Shown here one piece after another: positions 17,101 through 25,438 of a DNA stretch of 25,438 bases. Each line of letters begins with the position of its first letter. The stretch's first letter is position 1. This DNA comes from Pelargonium nanum. Taxonomy: Eukaryota; Streptophyta; Magnoliopsida; Geraniales; Geraniaceae. A program made the translations under genes and the position numbers. Below the pieces are notes generated by a model. The model was not told the DNA's origin. It searched no databases and was given only the letters and a program-made list of their open reading frames with translations. The stretch is from positions 1-25,438 of the forward strand of contig JAYMTF010001201.1 in NCBI GenBank assembly GCA_036897485.1. The letters are read 5' to 3'.

Positions 17101-19637
17101 AGAGAGAGAAACGAAGCAACAAGGAAGACCTCCCCACAGAACTAATTTCAAATATAAACGGGTGCCATATTAGGAAATAAAATCACAAGGAAAAACATAA
17201 ACATTCTTAAAAATCTTGTCCAGGATCCAGAGGTAAAATTGTTGCTACCACACCAAATTGTAGGATTTTACTGTGTAAAAATGAACAGAAAAATATTTTG
17301 CATTTCACAGAAATAGATCCTTAACACTTGGAACTATATTAAGAAAAGGTATTATACCATCTTCGGAACAAGGGGGGAGATTTCACAGAAAGCTTTCATT
17401 TCTTCCTTTGAACCTAATGCATCAATAAAAAGAACATCTGCTCCAGCCTCAGCGAAAGCCCTTGATCTCCAGAGTGATTCCTCCAATGAAATTGCTTGAC
17501 GAGAATCAGTCCTTGCCACTATGACAATGTCAGAACCACTCTCCTGCCTAGCATCACAAGCTGCTTTTATCCGCATCACAGCTTCCTCCCTAGACACTAC
17601 TTTCCTGCCACGTGTATGACCACAAGCTTTTGGAGATACCTAGAAAAGATGAATTCTTTAGGCAACATGAGGTGTGAACAAGGATAACATAGTGCAAAGT
17701 GTATAATGACGGCCCTGATTTCCAGTAAAGGAAATGTTAATAGAATATAACTCTCATAGGAGTTAGGAGTAGAAGATAATTGTAAGTAACGGGTTGTTTA
17801 GTTGCAGAAAAATTCAGTTATATTATATAATTCCCAACAAAAAATGTAAACTGAAAAATGTGTCCAGTTATGCAATTTTCCTAACAGAAAAGAAGTGATC
17901 AAGTTTTCTTGTTTATCCATGGAAAGTAGACTTAGAAAAAGGAACAGAACAGGGCCTAATGTACTAACACGAGCATGGAAACGGAGGTGCAGAAGGCCAG
18001 GCTAAGCCTTTTGTAAAATGAATTACACAATTGTTAGCTGAATGTAATCTACCAAGCCAGGCCCATAAACTTTTAAATAACTCAAAAAAGAGTTTTACTT
18101 CAAGATGTCTATAATAATATGTACCTGGTCTTCCAGAATAATTCCTGCAAAGCCAGCTTTAATGTATCCTTTGACAGTTCTCTTTACATTCATTGCATTC
18201 CCATATCCATTATCACCATCCCCAATAACAGGTATCGAGACTGCTTGGGTGATTTGCTGCCCTTGATCCACCATCTCTCCATAAGAAATATATCCAGTAT
18301 CTGGTAACCCCAATCTTGCAGCAGATATCGAAAAACCTGATGTGCACAAATGTTTTAGTTGAATGTTGTCTTGCAGAAAATTACGCAGAAAGATATACTG
18401 GTAAAATAGATCAGATTTCAGATTGTAAACAATAATCTAATCTAGCCCAAGCTTCAAGCAAACAGATGGCATGAAAGCTTTCAGAATCCATTGAATAAAA
18501 TAATGTTCTGTATTACTATTTTGTAATATCATTAAGTCGTTTGATTTTCATTTAGATTTCTGGTCTTCACATGGACACAGGCTTTTAGCTGAACTATGTT
18601 AATTCTTTTGCAAATTTCATTTGATTGTTTTACTAACAGCTACAGTAAACCTAATTTCAAATTCATACCACCAAACATCTATACACAACCTCACAGTCCC
18701 TTGCCTTAAGGAGTTCTTGACATTAGAGGTCTCATAATTTCAAGATTAATACCATTCAGAAAATGTAAAATTTCAAGTTCTGAATTGGAGCCAATCATCA
18801 TTCAAATTCCATATGCAATAGTTATGACTTTAACAATCACAGCATAACAACTAAGAATAATTGACATCACAGAATAAGAACTTACAGAGAATAAAAGAAA
18901 CAGCAATGATATCAACCAGTAAAATCAATCATTCCAAAAAGATTATGGCTGCTTCCTCTTAGTTCTTGGGTTCAAAGTAAAGTGCTTGTCCCATTTCTAA
19001 TTTATCCAAGTTTTGTGTCTAAACTAAACCAAATATAGATGAAAAGGGGCAGATTTTCAGAATTAGGATCAAAGTAAAGGCATTTAGAAACAAAACCCTA
19101 ACATTTTAGAATGTAAACAGAAAAATAACCAGTCTTCCTGAAACAATCATTTTCTTCAACTATCAGATATGCCCAGATGATTCAAAGCCAAAACGAACCA
19201 GTTCCTGAAACAATCGTGTGTACCCAGATGCCAAATTTTCTTCTTTTCATTTCTAAAATGGATCATAAATCAAACAGAAAAAGACACACACCGCTGGTGA
19301 AGCAAAAATCAAAGCCAGCTCGCTCCACAAGCTTAGCACTGAGACCATCGAAACAGGCCGGCCCCTGATGAGTTCCCGGCGAATCAAGAATCCGGCGGAG
19401 CGCCTTCGCCGGAGATTCGGGTGCAGGAGCCTTGTATCCGGAGCAAGCTACGATGGGTGGTCGACGAAAATGTTTGGAGGTTGATATTTGGATTGGATTG
19501 TTGGTGGATAGGAAACTCGAGCGTTGGTTGGAGATTGAGTATTGGGTTTTGAGACGTGAAGCTGAGAATAACGGAGAGGAAAGAAGAGAGACATTGCAGT
19601 CTCTGGTTGTAGCTGAAACTGCTGGTGTTTTCATCAT
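14107..19637 (-). CDS. Plastid-targeted PEP mutase/isocitrate lyase superfamily protein with C-terminal extension, 8 exons, 500 aa
   Basis: In coding order the exons are 19637-19292, 18336-18125, 17639-17358, 16701-16579, 16075-15925, 15330-15098, 14347-14311 and 14225-14107; all junctions are GT-AG and in phase (1503 nt). Residues 1 to about 65 are Ser/Thr/Arg-rich with few acids, a likely chloroplast transit peptide ending near IVACSG. The enzyme core spans about 75-350: ACFDGLSAKLVERAGF, IGDGDNGYGN with metal-binding Asp155 and Asp157, GIILEDQ with Glu184, the catalytic-loop motif PKACGH (Cys192), VARTDSRQ, and GADVLFIDALGS. The Cys-Gly-His loop fits the lyase/oxaloacetase side of the superfamily (methylisocitrate lyase, petal death protein) more than true PEP mutase, so the substrate is unknown. 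About 150 residues follow the core, ending in a 3' domain (KLRIKITGRDGFERLDVRIP, then LGGYNIKELLN and GKVLLDF) that I do not recognise. Likely orthologue is Arabidopsis At2g43180. Start is the first of two ATGs. Confidence 0.92.
14458..14658 (+). mobile_element. Poly(A)-tailed retroposon (5'-truncated LINE or SINE) with 13-bp target-site duplication
   Basis: A perfect 13-bp direct repeat AGAGTTAATTGTA occurs at 14445-14457 and 14659-14671. The 201 bases between end in a poly(A) tract (about 14645-14658) preceded by ATTAATATATATCGGCC, a sequence much like the 3' ends of plant L1-type LINEs. It lies in intron 7 of the minus-strand gene, antisense to it. The duplication and tail together prove target-primed reverse transcription; whether the parent was a LINE or a SINE is open. 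Confidence 0.8.
14728..14952. mobile_element. Stowaway MITE, 225 bp, with clear terminal inverted repeats
   Basis: The left end CTCCCTCCGTTCCAAAGTAA (from 14728, preceded by TA) and the reverse complement of the right end (CTCCTTCCGTCCCAAAATAA) match at nearly every position, continuing as TTG(T/G)(C/G)CACTTTC. The right flank reads GA where TA would be expected. There is no coding capacity. It sits in intron 6 of the minus-strand gene, 70 bases from the retroposon. Confidence 0.88.
15363..15557 (-). mobile_element. tRNA-derived SINE, about 195 bp
   Basis: Read on the minus strand it begins GTGTTGGGCCAAGCGG (A-box-like), has GCAGGTTTGAGCCTCC (B-box-like) about 45 bases on, then an unrelated body with a short GC-rich hairpin (CGCCCCCACTAGGGGGG) and a 3' tail ending TTATAAAAAAACAG. 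Spacing of the two boxes and the A-rich tail fit a plant SINE. A shorter relative lies at 3503-3593. I see no clean target-site duplication, so the limits are approximate. It lies in an intron of the minus-strand gene in sense orientation. Confidence 0.7.
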
Positions 19638-20050
19638 TTTCTCTGTCTCTCAATTTCTTGAATCGTAGTGGCGGAGAGATTTAGGACCCACTTGGTGAAT
19701 ATCAGTTCAGGTTTAATAGATTTTGTCGTGTAATGTATGTTTCAGCAGAAAATGGTACACACATTTGCAGCCTCTTCTGCTCATACTTGGTAACCAGTAC
19801 ACGAATGTTCATGTTTTTTTTTTCTTTGAATTGCTTTGAAGTTGAATAAAATTTGAAAACTCATTCAACTTCAGTGGATTAAGATTATGTGATTCACTAA
19901 CCAAAACGTAGAGTTCAGCAACTGTCATCTATCTGATTCCTCCTTGGACCTATTTTCATTTTCTCCCACTTGAGCTTGATCATGAATGAGTATGTATACT
20001 TTTCTTGTACAATCCTCTACTCCTATCTAAGAACCCTTCTCTCATTGCTA
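19638..20050 (-). promoter_or_regulatory. Upstream region of the plastid enzyme gene
   Basis: Immediately upstream on the minus strand is a purine-rich leader (GAAATTGAGAGACAGAGAAA before the ATG). No TATA box stands out in the next 200 bases. The region holds no other gene. Confidence 0.35.
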
Positions 20051-20450
20051 GGGTTGTCGTTTTGGGTCATGACCGGTGACATACGGCATAAGTTTAGATT
20101 TGAGTTCAAAATAATTGGGTTTGTGTTGAATAAATCAATATGTTTAATAATTGAGTTGTGTTTGTGTCAAACCTTTTTAATAATTAAATGTTATAAACAT
20201 GTCGTGTAATCTGTTTATTAACTCGACCATCTAAGGATAAAATGTGTATTTGTAAATATATCGTGTAAAGATGACTCATATAAGTTAAACGGGTCAAATA
20301 TATTGGGGCGTGTCAAGTCAATATCGACCCATTTATGTAAACATGTCGTATAATTTTGAATCTAATTATTTGAACATGTTATTAACTCGTTCATAAACGG
20401 ATCGTGATTATCAACCTGTTTAATAAATGGGTCGAGTTCGGGACACTGTC
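20050..20450. repeat. Diverged interspersed repeat with GGGTC/GTCGTGT words
   Basis: The stretch begins CTAGGGTTGTCGTTTTGGGTC and carries many related short words in both orientations (GTCGTGT, GTCGTAT, CGGGTCA, TCGACCCATTT, TTATTAACTCG). Such sequence is typical of old non-coding repeats in eudicot genomes, possibly hAT-related, but I see no definite termini. It has no coding potential. Confidence 0.4.
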
Positions 20451-20587
20451 TCGAGCGAGTGAGTAAGATCTCGGCCAGAATAACAAAGGCTCCAAAGTAC
20501 TGATAATCTAGAGATAGAGTAAATATGAAATTGTAAGATTCCTCCTCTCTTACCAAGTGACGAGTATGTATATTTGTTACCATTTCC

Positions 20588-20690
20588 GCCACGTGTGGAT
20601 GCGTGGTCAGCGACAAACTTGTTTAATTAGAAGAAATATGATATTGAATTATTTGAAGTTCAATTACTCAAGCACCGGTCTATAAATACA
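20588..20690 (+). promoter_or_regulatory. Orphan promoter-like module: G-box plus TATA box
   Basis: GCCACGTGTGG (G-box core CACGTG, about 20590-20600) is followed about 85 bases later by TCTATAAATACAATGG (TATA at about 20680-20688), a spacing typical of plant promoters. No convincing coding sequence lies downstream on the plus strand, so it may be a relic, a non-coding-RNA promoter or chance. Confidence 0.3.
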
Positions 20691-20831
20691 ATGGAGAATC
20701 ATAATTTAAATAGCATAATACATCTTATAATTTTAGTTTAATAAATGAGAGAACTTGAACATTGGGTGTCTAATCCATAGAAGAAAATGGAAACAAACTC
20801 TAAACTAAATGCTACCATGAATTGTATCAAA

Positions 20832-21190
20832 TTATATATTGTCCAAAAACTTCAAGATTTTATCAAATGTTAACAATTTTGTAAGTTTTTTGTGATCATT
20901 GGTGATCAGGAGAACAAGGATCAAATAATTTAGCTCATCTTCAGGAGTGTAAACCTCTTATTTTCCTCTTACGACATTAGCAAATTGTGCAACACCACGA
21001 ACAAACGAAATAGATTAATTATACTTCAAAATTGAACCTTCCAACTCCTTACCGAGAGTTAGAGGTAGTTGTTGCCCTAATTTAACGTATGAGAGATAGC
21101 TGTCGATTCAAGTTTGGACAGCAATAGTTGATGTTCCCATAACAACTATTCGTGGGGGTGACCTTCATTTACTTTATTCGGTGACAAAAT
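20832..21190 (-). pseudogene. Possible decayed coding fragment, family not recognised
   Basis: One minus-strand frame reads like protein in several pieces separated by three stops: VVMGTSTIAVQT, then SYLSYVKLGQQLPLTLGKEL, then SISFVRGVAQFANVVRGK, then a 41-codon run containing EVYTPEDELNYLILVLL and ending DNI-TAA at 20832-20834. The amino-acid mix is plausible for a globular protein but I cannot name a family, and chance open frame in AT-rich DNA is a real alternative. Confidence 0.25.
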
Positions 21191-21199
21191 GACCATTGG

Positions 21200-22460
21200 A
21201 AAGTAAATAAGTTATCTCACGCCTTAAGCAGTCTTAAATAAGTTGAAGCCTTCATAAAAATTATAGAAGAATTCCATAACTTTTCAACGATTGGTCTTAT
21301 ATCTCATTCCAAAATCATTTAAGGAATCAAATCTTTATCCCAAGAAGATGTGTTAATTGTTGCCATTTTTTGTCGGGCAGCGTTGCGACGGCCAAGTAAC
21401 GTCGCGATACATGGCGGCCATTTTTTTGCAGCGTATCCTTCAATTTGAAAAAAGAAAAAAAGGGCTTTAGGTCATATAACATACCAGAACATTGTGAACA
21501 AAAATAGAAACTTTTGGGAGCACTTTTGGTGGCTAGATAGCAATGAAATGAGAGAAAACAATTGGAGGATAAAGATTGGAGATTGGCTTGGAAGATCAAA
21601 GACATCATTGAAGATTGAGATTGTTCAACATATTGATTATTATTCTCATCATCAATTGTAAATTCTTCCTCACAACTTTTAAAAGAAAATTACTATTTGT
21701 ATGAATTGTATATTGACCAAATTTATTTTGAGTTTGATTGTTGTTCTTCAATTGTTCACCCATGCTTGTCTATGAACATATATAACTAAAATCTCGGGTT
21801 GGGGTGTGGATTGTAAATGATGGATTATATTTAACATTAGAATTTAATTTGAGTCGAGTTTATAATTAGTTGTTCTTAGGATTTGTTAATCTTAATGCTT
21901 ACTAATTGAATTAACAACTTGAGAAGTTTGATTTCAATACACAATTGTACCTTGACATTAGACGTTGTGTGTAGATCAATTATTAGGTTAATGTATACCT
22001 TTGGGCAGTAATATGCCCATAGGACCACTAAGCCCGATAGGTCAGCTTAATTCTAGGGAATATGTTCTACGAATCTCTCATCGTAAGTCTTGACTAACAA
22101 TTGACAAATGAACCGAGTAATTGTATTGATTATGTAGCAATTTATCAAAATAATTCAATTTAGTTGATCAGTACTTGAATTAGCTCATCCCATCAATGCA
22201 TCTTATCCATCTCCAATATTTTTATTTCTTTCTCAATTGGTTGTTCTGTATTCAATTTACTTATTTTAATTATTTGTATGTCTTTAGTAGTTTAATCTCA
22301 AAACCAACAAAATATTTTTTTATTACATTCATTGCGGAGATTTGTTATATTAATAATTATTCTTAATTGTCGTATGAGTTGACAATCGATTTTTAGACTC
22401 CTCAAGAGTCCTATACTACTTGTGTGAACCGACACTCTCCGAGAGCATCGTCACTCATGG
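21200..22460. mobile_element. LTR-retrotransposon-like non-coding remnant
   Basis: The stretch has a GC-rich patch (GTTGCGACGGCCAAGTAACG, near 21380), a long AT-rich middle with no coding frame, and an end near 22395-22440 (GACTCCTCAAGAGTCC, then ACTTGTGTGAACCGACACTC) that resembles the 3' part of plant Ty3/Gypsy LTRs just before the primer-binding site. I could not find a matching second LTR, a TG...CA pair, a target-site duplication or a clear primer-binding site, so this may be a solo LTR or leader fragment. Orientation looks plus but is not established. Confidence 0.35.
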
Positions 22461-23215
22461 GCGCACATTTGGCATCTAAGGCATGAGACTTTTGCGGGCA
22501 TGCGTCTTCGGACACGCACTTTTAGAGCAAGTCTCGTAGTCGTAAGACGGATGACACATATATGTTGCCCAAGAGCCACATGTCACGTCACTATTAGTCA
22601 TTTTGGTTTCTAATATTTTATGTTTCATCACATTCTTTATATAAATATGAAAGTTTTATGCATATAAAATGAGTGCATGAAAAATATATATCCATAGTAT
22701 CTTTATGTATTTATTGATATGGACAATTAAAATCCGTAATAATTAATTAGAAATGTACAAAATTAGGCATATCGATGCCAAAGAATTAGAGAAAAGAGAA
22801 GAGAAATGATTTGAGGGAATGTAGCAACACGTAACCCACTTGGTTAACTAATTAATTATTTAATACATACAAAATGCAAAAGCCAACAAATTGTTAGGCG
22901 GCTTACAGAGGAAGTTTTGTCGTTTGTTACACAATTAAAATGAGATTATGTTGATATGCGTTTTGTGGATTGTTAAACATTTTTTTTGAAGGAAGGATTG
23001 TTTCACATTTAAAATGAGGATATGTTATTTTTTCCCCTCTTTCTAGAAATTCTAGCCGCCTGTATAGTTCTTCATCAAAATTTATTTGAACCATTGTCGA
23101 GGGAGTTCAATAGCTTTGTGCGTATTATGATGTATTATCATATCCGCATTCATCATTGGCTAGTTTGTGAAAATATGTTTACTACGGATAGATGAATTCT
23201 TTTCATGTTTTTTTT
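22461..23215. other. AT-rich spacer without a gene
   Basis: Apart from a slightly GC-richer patch at 22440-22590 with repeated GGCAT/CATGCG words, I see nothing that can be named. Confidence 0.45.
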
Positions 23216-23259
23216 TTGTTGTAAACTGTTTAGTTGTAATATTAGTTTTATAGTTTGTT

Positions 23260-23362
23260 TTTACTCTCTTAGTGGAAATTTGTAGTCTGTCTTTCCTTGT
23301 TGGAAGTTTAGTTTTGTCTTCCAGTGTTAGAACTTTTGATTTGTCTTCCCTTGTTAGAAGTG
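23260..23362 (+). repeat. Degenerate tandem repeat, about 30-bp period
   Basis: Three to four imperfect copies of TTTGTCTTCC-TTGTTAGAAG separated by about 29-32 bases (starting near 23286, 23314 and 23341; a weaker copy near 23262). The repeats directly precede the RVT_3 fragment. The open minus-strand frame at 23160-23369 is a by-product of the repetition. Confidence 0.55.
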
Positions 23363-23367
23363 GTTTC

Positions 23368-23592
23368 ATGGTGGACTTTGATGCATTTCAAGTCTTAGAA
23401 GTCATGTTGATCGAAGGGGAGAATTAAACCAGTGCCTTCGATTTGATTGTGGGTGGTACCTTGAATCTTGTTGAACATAAAGTTAGTATAGATTTTGGTT
23501 TTGTTAGTAGGTCTGCGAATTAGGCGACTTATGTTTAGGTCGTTGTCTTCTATGTCTGGCTTAGAAGAGTGGGTAGACTTACAGGCTCCTAA
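23368..23592 (+). pseudogene. RNase H-like (RVT_3) C-terminal fragment, LINE remnant
   Basis: A single frame from ATG 23368 to TAA 23590-23592 contains VDFDAFQVLEVM (family v-x-x-D-a-x-x-v-x-x-x-i), SAFDLIVGGTLNL (family s-x-x-d-x-i-v-x-d-i), and VSIDFGFVSRSAN (family v-x-f-x-F-V-x-R-x-A-N, the signature before A-H-x-L-A). Three in-frame stops interrupt it, one directly after the R-S-A-N motif, and A-H is replaced. The N-terminal half of the domain is missing. It is clearly non-functional. It differs from the fragment at 5751-6029, which keeps the other half. Confidence 0.65.
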
Positions 23593-23718
23593 CGGTATTT
23601 TTATATTTTCAATGTTTTATCTATAATTATTATAATACAAGTTATTTTAAAAAAATTAGATTATGTTGATTGTTGAGATGTTATTATATTGAGTCATGCG
23701 CGCGTTACATGTGAAATA

Positions 23719-23781
23719 CGATTTCAAATATCAAATCATGACTTTCATAAATATAGTAACTCGATTTCAAATATCAAATCA
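23719..23781. repeat. Exact 20-bp direct repeat 43 bases apart
   Basis: CGATTTCAAATATCAAATCA occurs at 23719-23738 and again at 23762-23781. The 23 bases between show no obvious element; it may be a remnant of a small tandem duplication. Confidence 0.85.
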
Positions 23782-23834
23782 ATTTTTTTCAATATGAGTT
23801 AAAGTATGTGATTTTAATTAGTCAAATTTAATAT

Positions 23835-23956
23835 ATGATGAACTTTGCGTCAAAATGATGAACTTTCCGACAAAAATGATGAATTTTTCAGAAAAATTAT
23901 GAATTTTTCGGTAAAACTATGAACAGTCCGACGAGACTTTGAAGTTTCCGACGAAC
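23835..23956. repeat. 20-bp minisatellite, about six diverged units
   Basis: Units of 20-21 bp of the form ATGATGAACTTTCCGACAAA run head to tail from 23835, decaying toward the 3' end (ATGAATTTTTCGGTAAA, ATGAACAGTCCGACGAG, TTTGAAGTTTCCGACGA). Because units are not a multiple of three and stops occur, it is not a protein repeat. Confidence 0.8.
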
Positions 23957-24529
23957 TTCATCAACTTGTTCTTGAACTAGTAATGAAGAAGGGTAAAAAT
24001 GGGTTTCAAATTAATTATAGTATGAGCTCAACACATGATCCAATTCAAGCCATTTTTCCGTCAATTTTAACTAATGGAATCATTCATGTATACTACAGGG
24101 TAATCTAAAATTGAGACCTTTAGTTCAAAAGTGACTAGTGTGAGAGGTAACAAGTACAAGGTCTGCTCCTGTAATTTCTCCTATGTAATAATATTTATAT
24201 GGTGTTTTTCCACTAGTTGATTAACTAATTTATAAGTTTGTGCAATTATATTTGAATCAATGTTTATTTGGGAAAGCCTATATACAAAAACCTTATTGTA
24301 CAAATAAGTATACAAAAAATAGTGCACCGTTGTATGAACATATTTCGATATATAAAAATTTGCAGCATCGTGGTACAAAGGAGATCCGGTGGCAATTGAA
24401 AATACCATAGTTGAAAATTACACTGATCCAATTCTTTAGCAATTCCAACACCATAAATGGACAACCATGATATTTGAATGTTCCAAAAGTATGTATTACT
24501 AGCAATCCTTTGTAGAATATATAGTTACA
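23957..24529. other. AT-rich spacer without a supported gene
   Basis: The minus strand has three overlapping open frames between 24181 and 24625, none with family resemblance, and the longest (110 codons) runs into the MITE terminus. I treat the region as non-coding. Confidence 0.45.
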
Positions 24530-24531
24530 TA

Positions 24532-24751
24532 CTTCGTCCGTATCAAAATAAGTATTATACTTTTTATTTTGAAAAAAATTAACGAAGGTATAATTAATGT
24601 CGTAAATTTTATGTTCTGTCCACATATATACTCGTGTGTTACAACAAACTTAATGAATACTAACTAACTTATACCGACACTGTTGACAATTCATACATTA
24701 CTATCTTCATAAAAAGTAAACATGACACTTATTTAAAAAAATATGGAAGTG
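24532..24751. mobile_element. Degenerate Stowaway-like MITE, about 220 bp
   Basis: After a TA at 24530-24531, CTTCGTCCGTATCAAAATAAGT resembles a Stowaway left end. The right part, ACACTTATTTAAAAAAATATGGAAG, read in reverse complement (CTTCCATATTTTTTTAAATAAGTGT), pairs with it imperfectly. There is no coding capacity. The right limit is uncertain by a few bases. Confidence 0.6.
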
Positions 24752-24787
24752 AACTAATAGTTCTTCCCATCAACCTGAAGAGCACGA

Positions 24788-24956
24788 TTAACTGTCAACG
24801 ATTACACTTGGAGTCAAGGGCGACCACGTAAATGCTTCTACTAACCGCTCATCGCCATCACCGGGTCCACCATCTGATTCGGCAACAAACTCAAAGGTTG
24901 ATATGAGAGCTCCGACCGAACACCCGCTTCCAAGTGGATCAAATAAGAAGAGTTAA
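24788..24956. other. GC-richer island, open on both strands; possible exon or peptide-precursor fragment
   Basis: Within very AT-rich DNA this stretch is conspicuously richer in G and C. On the plus strand 24792-24953 is open for 54 codons (ending in TAA 24954-24956), rich in Ser/Pro/Thr, and closes with the basic tail HPLPSGSNKKS. On the minus strand 24952-24788 is open for 54 codons (GALISTFEFVAESDGG in the middle). Neither has an upstream start in frame; a MITE lies just upstream on the plus side. I do not recognise either reading. Confidence 0.3.
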
Positions 24957-25438
24957 CAGTGATGATGAAACCAACAACAGAATAAGATCAATCAAGTCGA
25001 ATATGCTAAATCTATATCTATTCGATAGAAATAGTACGCGCCAAAACAATTGAACCACCATCGACCAATATAAGATTGACGGTGGTTCAAATAAATTCTT
25101 TTGATGAACTAGAGATAGCAAATAGGAATTATTTTTTATATTGAAAAAAGATGCTCTTTTTTACTATTAAATTACTACAAATTCGAACAATAATTTTATG
25201 TCTCGTTCACTTCCATTATAGGATAGGATTGGTTTGTGGGGTCTTCATTTATTCAATGTACGTGCCGGCAAAGCAACAATCAATTGAGCCAATAACAAAA
25301 ATGTTCATCTCATGTGTGCAGTTGACTCTTAAAAAATACATTTTAGGTTTGTTTTGTTTTTTTGGTTATGAGATAAGGGTCAAATTAGTACACTTGAAAG
25401 TTTCATTTGTTCATTTTGGTACGCAAAAAAGTTTATTG
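24957..25438. other. AT-rich spacer to the window end
   Basis: Nothing nameable. An imperfect inverted repeat around TTGAACCACCATCGACCAATA and GACGGTGGTTCAA (about 25050-25090) could form a hairpin of about 12 bp. Confidence 0.4.

Noticed and set aside
23160..23369. Lys/Thr-rich open frame on the minus strand
   Set aside because: Produced by the TTGTCTTCC-type tandem repeat; it has no independent support.
24293..24625. 110-codon open frame on the minus strand
   Set aside because: Its start lies inside a MITE terminus, composition is Phe/Tyr/Ile/Cys-rich as in random AT-rich DNA, and two other frames are also open there.

Overview
The window is nuclear DNA of a flowering plant, almost certainly a eudicot. 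The genes are split by GT-AG introns, intergenic DNA is AT-rich, MITE, SINE and LINE fragments are abundant, and every recognisable protein is plant-type (extensin, plant ENTH/epsin, PAM16/TXR1, plastid-targeted PEP-mutase/isocitrate-lyase-family enzyme). No prokaryotic operon, CRISPR array, rRNA or functional tRNA gene is visible. Gene names come from recognising protein families and were not checked by any search.

Layout: (1) 1-462 (+) is the 3' end of an extensin gene built from a 48-bp/16-residue repeat. (2) 463-2008 is spacer plus the promoter and 5' leader of the next gene, including a TTGGGCCCAA site II palindrome. (3) 2009-4884 (+) is a four-exon gene for PAM16, a subunit of the mitochondrial import motor (TXR1/Magmas family), 116 aa. 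Exon 1 contributes only the start codon, intron 1 ends in a decayed duplication of its own acceptor and exon start, and intron 2 carries a SINE nested in a Stowaway-like MITE. (4) 5751-6029 (+) is a dead RNase H-like (RVT_3) fragment. (5) About 6421-13100 (+) is an epsin gene of the Arabidopsis EPSIN2/EPSIN3 type: a non-coding first exon, a leader intron and 13 coding exons, 888 aa. (6) 13554-13762 is a MITE. (7) 14107-19637 (-) is an eight-exon gene, convergent with epsin, for a 500-aa plastid-targeted PEP mutase/isocitrate lyase superfamily protein with an unusual C-terminal extension. Its introns hold a 5'-truncated LINE (or SINE) with a 13-bp target-site duplication, a Stowaway MITE and a tRNA-derived SINE. 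(8) 19638-25438 is gene-poor. It holds an orphan G-box/TATA pair, an LTR-retrotransposon-like stretch, a second RVT_3 fragment, a 20-bp minisatellite, a further MITE and a GC-richer island open on both strands.

The genes act in different compartments (cell wall, mitochondrion, trans-Golgi/endosome, plastid) and form no common pathway. What links them is gene order. TXR1/PAM16 beside EPSIN, and EPSIN beside the PEP-mutase-like gene, are from memory neighbour pairs split between Arabidopsis chromosomes 3 and 2, so the window may keep the order that preceded duplication and loss. I found no convincing new multi-gene biological system. The strongest leads are the fused C-terminal domain and altered catalytic loop of the plastid enzyme, the duplicated splice acceptor in PAM16, and the nested, datable TE insertions.
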